Below are positions 59,259 to 64,000 of a stretch of DNA of 64,000 nucleotides, piece after piece. The position numbers were made by a program, and so were the translations under genes. The DNA comes from Alectoria sarmentosa (taxonomy: Eukaryota > Ascomycota > Lecanoromycetes > Lecanorales > Parmeliaceae). A model generated the notes under the pieces. It saw nothing but the letters and a program-made list of their open reading frames with translations, was not told the origin of the DNA and made no database searches. Location of the stretch: assembly GCA_009733775.1 (NCBI GenBank), contig WOGZ01000007.1:62001-126000 (forward strand). Reading direction: 5' to 3'. How positions within the stretch are numbered: the first letter of the stretch is position 1; each line of letters opens with the position of its first letter.

Positions 59259-60878
59259 ATGATGCTCCCGACGTTGTTAGCTGGCCTTGGGGTCTTGCCC
59301 TTGACTTGGGCAATGTCCCCAGGACAGCTAATTGCTTCCAGACCTAAGGAGCCTTCGCTGGAGCGCAGACAGGACGCCTCGGGGTACCCAGCCCATATCA
59401 TTAATACGCCCATTGACCATTTCCCAAATAGTCCACGTTATGCCCCGCACACAAATGCCACCTTCTCTCAGCGATATTATTTCGATTCATCGTACTATAA
59501 ACCTGGCGGTCCAATATATTTATATATAGGAGGTGAAACGGATGGGCCCAGCAGGTTCTCAAATCTGGAGACCGGGATCATCCAGATTTTGATGAACGCA
59601 ACGAACGGACTGGGCGTCATCTTAGAGAATAGATATTATGGAGAATCGTATCCCTACAATACTTCGACTACAGACCAACTAGCATACTTGACTACCGAGC
59701 AAACAATTGCGGACAATGCATACTTCGCCACTCATGCAACCTTCCCTGGCATCAAGGGCAATTTGTCGGCACCGAATACTCCTTGGATCTTGTACGGAGG
59801 GAGTCTGGCAGGAGCCCAGACTGCATTCTCTATCAAGCAATACGGAGGCTTGCTCTACGGCGGCATTGCTAGTAGTGCCGTAATCCATGCCGTGCTCGCA
59901 TATCCTGAGTGGTACGCTCCAATCCAGAAGTTCGCTCCGCAAGACTGCGTTACAAGTATCAATAACATCATCGACAAGTTTGATGCACTCCTTGCTGCAA
60001 ACAACACTGAAGCGATAGTTGAATTCAAGGCAATCTTCGGCCTTGAGGCGGTGACAGACAACCGAGATTTCGCGATGACAATTGCTTTCCCACTCGGTGG
60101 GCCAATGAATTATCCGACGAATACATGGCAAGAGCTTAATTGGGATGAGACATACGGTTCCCAGGATTTCTTTTCTTTCTGCTCCAATGTCACTAATCTG
60201 GATGCCCCTGCAAACATCACAGCGGTCGACACTCTGCTCAGCAAATACAGCAATGGTGAAGCGTGGACCAACCTTGGTAATTACGCTCAGTACGTGAAAC
60301 AGACACTCCTCCCGCTCTGTGCCGGTGTCCCGATCGACAGCACAGCTTGCTTTGGCACGCAGAATCAGACTTTCTATGCCGATACGACGAATTCCGCAGA
60401 TCGCAGCTACCTTTACAGCACCTGCACCGAACAGGGCGCCTATCAGGTCGCACCCGCGACGGGACCTTCATTGATCTCGCGCGTCCTCCAGGTCAACTAC
60501 ACCCAGCAATGGTGCGAATGGGCTTTTCCGAAGGGCAAGTTCAATTCCATACCCAGCACGCCCAATTTGACTTACTACAATCATTATGGAGCCTTCAATT
60601 TCTCTGCCGATCGTCTCGCCTTCATCGACGGCAACATCGACGTCTGGCTCGACGTCTGCTATCACTCCAATGACGCCCCGGCCCGCTATTCGACCGACCT
60701 CCATCCCGAGTATTTGATCGCCGGCGCGGGCCATCACTGGGATAGCTACGGCATTCTGGATCTCGAGGCGGAGCCACAGTTCATCGAGCAGGCGCATTTG
60801 TGGGAGATTAGAACGGTGACGAAGTGGCTGAGGACCTTCAAGAGTTGGAAGTCGAATGTGGTACATTCGGAGCTCTAG
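59259..60878 (+). CDS. Secreted serine carboxypeptidase S28 (prolyl peptidase family)
   Basis: An intronless frame of 539 residues starts at ATG 59259. A signal peptide (MMLPTLLAGLGVLPLTWAMS) and a possible Kex2-like site (LERRQ) precede the mature start. PIDHFPNSPRYAP and FSQRYYFDSSYYKPGGPIYL are classical S28 openings, and ENRYYGESYP is the conserved tyrosine-rich loop. The nucleophile is Ser182 in LYGGSLAGAQTAF (family GGSYxG). Asp near 461 (DGNIDVWLD) and His near 492 (AGAGHHWDS) complete the triad. Many NxS/T sites suggest glycosylation. Such enzymes cleave Pro-X bonds in acidic extracellular digestion or in the vacuole. No break is seen. The longer upstream frame lacks an ATG. Confidence 0.93.
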   Translation: MMLPTLLAGLGVLPLTWAMSPGQLIASRPKEPSLERRQDASGYPAHIINTPIDHFPNSPRYAPHTNATFSQRYYFDSSYYKPGGPIYLYIGGETDGPSRFSNLETGIIQILMNATNGLGVILENRYYGESYPYNTSTTDQLAYLTTEQTIADNAYFATHATFPGIKGNLSAPNTPWILYGGSLAGAQTAFSIKQYGGLLYGGIASSAVIHAVLAYPEWYAPIQKFAPQDCVTSINNIIDKFDALLAANNTEAIVEFKAIFGLEAVTDNRDFAMTIAFPLGGPMNYPTNTWQELNWDETYGSQDFFSFCSNVTNLDAPANITAVDTLLSKYSNGEAWTNLGNYAQYVKQTLLPLCAGVPIDSTACFGTQNQTFYADTTNSADRSYLYSTCTEQGAYQVAPATGPSLISRVLQVNYTQQWCEWAFPKGKFNSIPSTPNLTYYNHYGAFNFSADRLAFIDGNIDVWLDVCYHSNDAPARYSTDLHPEYLIAGAGHHWDSYGILDLEAEPQFIEQAHLWEIRTVTKWLRTFKSWKSNVVHSEL

Positions 60879-61539
60879 ACCCACCAGAAAGCCGGGTGGA
60901 AAGCCTGTCAAAGTATCGAAACAGTGACTTTTCATAGAAGGTATCGACTGACCAAACACAAAAGCTGCCGTAATCACCCCATCAATATCTCTGTCGCCCG
61001 GACTGAATCTGGCTGTAATGGTTATTATTTTGGACGGATGTCAGGGATGTCGGGCCATACCTCAAGTGCCAAATAAGATTAATATATTCGACTTCAGAAA
61101 GGCATATTCACGTGATTCAGAAGACCTCTCATCGGGTCAAGATAGAGCAGGATGCCGATAGCTGTAAGAAGTTCGTCCAGGAATCGATCGATCAGATCCC
61201 TTCTCTTCTTTGAAACGGACCTACAGCGTTTCCTTTTGTGAATTTGCTCTTGAGCTGCGAGATGTGGTCTACACCCACACCTTCTTTCGCCCATCTGGCC
61301 TTTGCTCCTTTGTTAATTCTCCCAGAAAATAAGCAGGTCCTGGATCTTTCTTCAAATCATATCGGAAGCTACATGAGAGAATACCGCCTTAAAGCACTAG
61401 TGTTGTGGAGAATGGGTATCAATGTAGCAATGCTCGCTAATACCTTCACTAACACCATGCCGTATACGCTATGCCTGCAATCCGAGCCTTTTCCCGTAGC
61501 AACTCAAGCAGTCACCTCGCTTTATCAGAGGATCAATTC
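60879..61539. other. Convergent 3' region, no gene recognised
   Basis: This is the space between the 3' ends of the S28 peptidase and MRE11, presumably holding both 3' UTRs and terminators. Short frames only. Confidence 0.5.
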
Positions 61540-63933
61540 TCAGCGTCGACTTCTTGAAGTCCGTGCTGAAGGTGCGGGCTCAAAGGCGTCATCATCGTCA
61601 GAGATGTCATCATCGCTGACCTCTTGTACCTTTTTCGTAGCGCCCCTGGGCTGAGTTGTAGGTTGGGAAAAGTTCAGCTGCGATTGCTTGCCGGCATTAG
61701 TCGCAGTCGCCCGAGCAGGTGCACGCTTTGGAGCGAGCGCTTTCGCTGGTGCCGCTTTCTTGGTTCCTCGCGTAGATGGCTCTGGCTTAACGAATAGTTG
61801 GCTCTCGTCGTCATCAGAATCAATCATGACCACGTCTTCATCTTCTTCCTCCTCTTCTGACTCAACGACCTTCTTCTTACTCCTCGAATTCTTCGCAGGA
61901 GCCGTCTTCTTGACTGGGGCAGCAGCCTTCTTCGGTGCTGCTTTCCCTCGGCCTTTCGCCGTAGGATTGGCTGCTGGTTCATCTGATTCGTCTTCATCCG
62001 AGTCCGCAAGATCTGACCGGTCAACCGCAGCTGGTTGATCGTCCCAAGCACCGTTGAGATCGGAGTCCCAGCCGTCTGGACGAGGCTTCCGCTTTGTCTT
62101 CTTTCGCAATGATCTATGGCCAGAGGCAAAGAGCTCTTCGAGATGAGATTTGCCCTCCTCCATCGCATCACGAATATTGTCTTCGTCCAACTTGTCCATC
62201 TGCATCAACTGCTCAACTTGCTTTGACAGGTTCTCCGTGACGAAAGCCTCCATTGCGTGCTTGTCGTCTTTGTCAATGAATTGGCTGACGGCGTCACCGA
62301 AGGAATTTTGGGGCAGTATTGTAAGGGACTGCGCGGCGAGGAACTCCCGCACCAGTTTATCCACCTTGACTGAGTCGATGCCGAGTGATGCAAGCATAGA
62401 CTCTTCGGGCATCTCTGTGCCGTTCTGCGCTCTCTTCATGCCACTCGCCTTCTTTCGATAGAATTGGACCACATCCTTGATATTGGCAACTCTTTCAGTA
62501 AAGCGGTTTGAAAAGCGTTGTGGGTTCTCGCAATCGAAGTTACCCCCCTCAGGTGCAGTATACTCCACCCGCAATCGAATCAGCGGTAACGGTGGAGGCT
62601 CATCATCTTCTTGTTCCTCGTCTCCTTGAGCCGCCTTCCATTCTTCATTTGCTTGTTTGATCATGTCTTCAATAATGCGTGTGAGGAATTGAGTCAGCTC
62701 AGTCCGATTATTGGCCTTTTTCACAAGTTTCATTGCTTCCTTCTCTTCAGATAAAACGATCTCTCTCATCACGAAGGGTCTGACCGTCTTCAATCGAATG
62801 GTTTCCACCGTGAAATCTCGGCCCGTGATGCCTAGTACAGCAATGTGTTTTGGTACCGCTTCGCCTGGCATGAGTGATGTGGCGACTGAAGATCCCGGCT
62901 GCATGACATGAAAGTTCGTCTCGGGGTTGTATAGGGGATCGATTTTACACTCGTGTTCGTGACCCCATATGACCATGTCCAAGAATTCTGGGAGGTATTT
63001 CTCTGGTAGAAACCCCGTCGGCGTATGCGCAACGCTATTATTCATTTTAGCATAGATACTTTTGTTCAGAAGGTAAGACCAACTGGTTTTGATGGACACA
63101 TATAAGATTGAACCAATCTTGTTTTTGTGTACCTGGCTGGAAGAATTTGACCTTTCCATCTGTGAAGGTCCGATTAAGCCGCTCATCCCTCACATTACTG
63201 ATGCCAAATAGAGCGAGCTTTGTGTTCCCCTTTTGTAGAAGTACAGGCTTGACTTGAAGATTGTCTGCTTCTGGAGTTCGTCCGTAGTAGTTGACCAAGC
63301 CGGCTGCTTGGAGCAAATCAAGGGCTGCAAAACGGCCATCCTGATATACGTGAGCACTTGAGACTAGGCTTCTATCGGTCCTTGCAACTCACCCCTGATG
63401 GGTCATCATGGTTGCCGTGTATGGAAAAGACCGGGATGGCGACATTTATATCTGGATCTTCGTAATTGACATGATTGAATGCCCTACAGTGCTGGTCAGC
63501 TACTGACCGGCTTCAGTGCTAATTTTGCATTGTTGGTGTACCCTTCAAAAACCTCGCTGCTGTCGCTGAGCATCTCCAGCTCGCAGGGCTTCTCTCCGTA
63601 ACAATTCATTCTAAGAGACCGCATGACGTTGAACATAGCTTTTCTTGAGGGCTTGTTGTCGTGGAAGAGGTCCCCGGCCAAGAGCACCATGTCGACATCT
63701 TTCTCTTTCGCTAAGCACATCACCTCATGGAAACTTTTCCAGCTATCGTCCCCTCGGATGGCGTCTCGCTCAGCGTAGCCAACATGGTTGTCTGTGGCTA
63801 CGAGTATGCGTATGGTATCTGCAGCTGGAATATCTTGTTAGTCTAAGAGCTGAGATATGGTAAAAGCAGTGTGAGGGTACGGTGGCATGTTGTAGAAATG
63901 ATCCTTACCAGGAAGACCAGGCATGACGGGCAT
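61540..63933 (-). CDS. MRE11: Double-strand break repair nuclease MRE11
   Basis: Five exons are visible on the minus strand (63933-63909, 63824-63542, 63483-63393, 63340-63084, 63034-61540), giving at least 716 residues. MRE11 with RAD50 and NBS1/XRS2 processes DNA ends in the nucleus. Metal-binding phosphodiesterase motifs are complete: VATDNHVGYAERD, LLAGDLFHDNKPSRK, HGNHDDPSG, CVHQNHVAHTP (formed across a 49-nt intron) and VIWGHEHECK. The capping domain follows, then an acidic and basic low-complexity tail (VVESEEEEEDEDVVMIDSDD, AAPKKAAAPVKKTAPAK). Introns of 84, 58, 52 and 49 nt each restore frame. The first exon may extend upstream: in-frame residues KISQLTQKL precede the chosen ATG, so the true start could lie near or beyond the window edge. 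Confidence 0.95.
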
Positions 63934-64000
63934 CAACTTCTGGGTTAATTGGGAGATCTTTGTGCGTCTATGTTGTCAGATCGCTGTGGAGTAGATGTGG

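Noticed and set aside
1..64000. tRNA and rRNA genes
   Set aside because: I looked for T-loop and anticodon-arm patterns on both strands and found no convincing cloverleaf. A covariance search would be decisive.

Overview
This window looks like nuclear DNA of a filamentous ascomycete, probably a leotiomycete-type genome; that placement is inferred from gene content and not proven. The evidence is short GT-AG introns of about 46-190 nt with CTAAC-like branch points, two Zn2Cys6 regulator sequences, a NACHT/ankyrin NLR, an SERAC1-like hydrolase fused to ankyrin repeats, a fungal homoserine kinase, MRE11, and a relic of the arginine-specific carbamoyl-phosphate synthase gene with its attenuator-peptide uORF. 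One 157-base assembly gap (N) lies at 11182-11338.

Layout. 0.7-3.1 kb: alpha/beta-hydrolase with ankyrin repeats. 4.8-9.5 kb: a Zn2Cys6 regulator followed on the same strand by an MFS drug-type exporter, a plausible regulator/transporter pair. 10.3-10.9 kb: decayed short-chain dehydrogenase. 13.2-14.5 kb: truncated Zn2Cys6 fragment tail-to-tail with an intact homoserine kinase. 16.1-21.4 kb: a large, apparently intact nine-exon NLR (DUF7708-like, NACHT, repeats, ankyrin). 21.7-22.5 kb: a frameshifted conserved gene. 22.7-31.1 kb: two copies, in inverted orientation, of an unusual minisatellite element that is itself arranged as a fold-back structure; between them lies a second, heavily decayed NLR. 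31.3-37.1 kb: decayed surface-protein genes and an aldo-keto reductase relic. 37.5-38.6 kb: an intact 2-oxoglutarate/Fe(II) oxygenase. 40.7-42.4 kb: an intact VAO/BBE-type FAD oxidase. 44.1-44.6 kb: a 5' fragment of the CPA1 gene including its uORF. 44.9-47.0 kb: extremely AT-rich DNA. 47.8-49.0 kb: a conserved 408-residue protein. 50.8-53.7 kb: a membrane protein gene split by a 920-bp copia-like LTR element with identical LTRs and a perfect 5-bp target duplication. 55.8-57.6 kb: aldehyde dehydrogenase. 59.3-60.9 kb: secreted S28 serine peptidase. 61.5-64 kb: MRE11.

The window is a patchwork. Housekeeping genes (homoserine kinase, ALDH, MRE11) sit at the margins of accessory DNA rich in NLR-type genes, dead genes, repeats and AT-rich blocks. 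At least eight coding relics are present, and several broken frames carry a TAG where CAG would restore the frame, which fits C-to-T decay of the RIP type. The strongest candidate for an undescribed element is the paired, inverted fold-back minisatellite at 22.7-23.8 and 29.7-31.1 kb. Exon boundaries were derived by hand from splice signals and frame continuity, and none is confirmed by transcripts.
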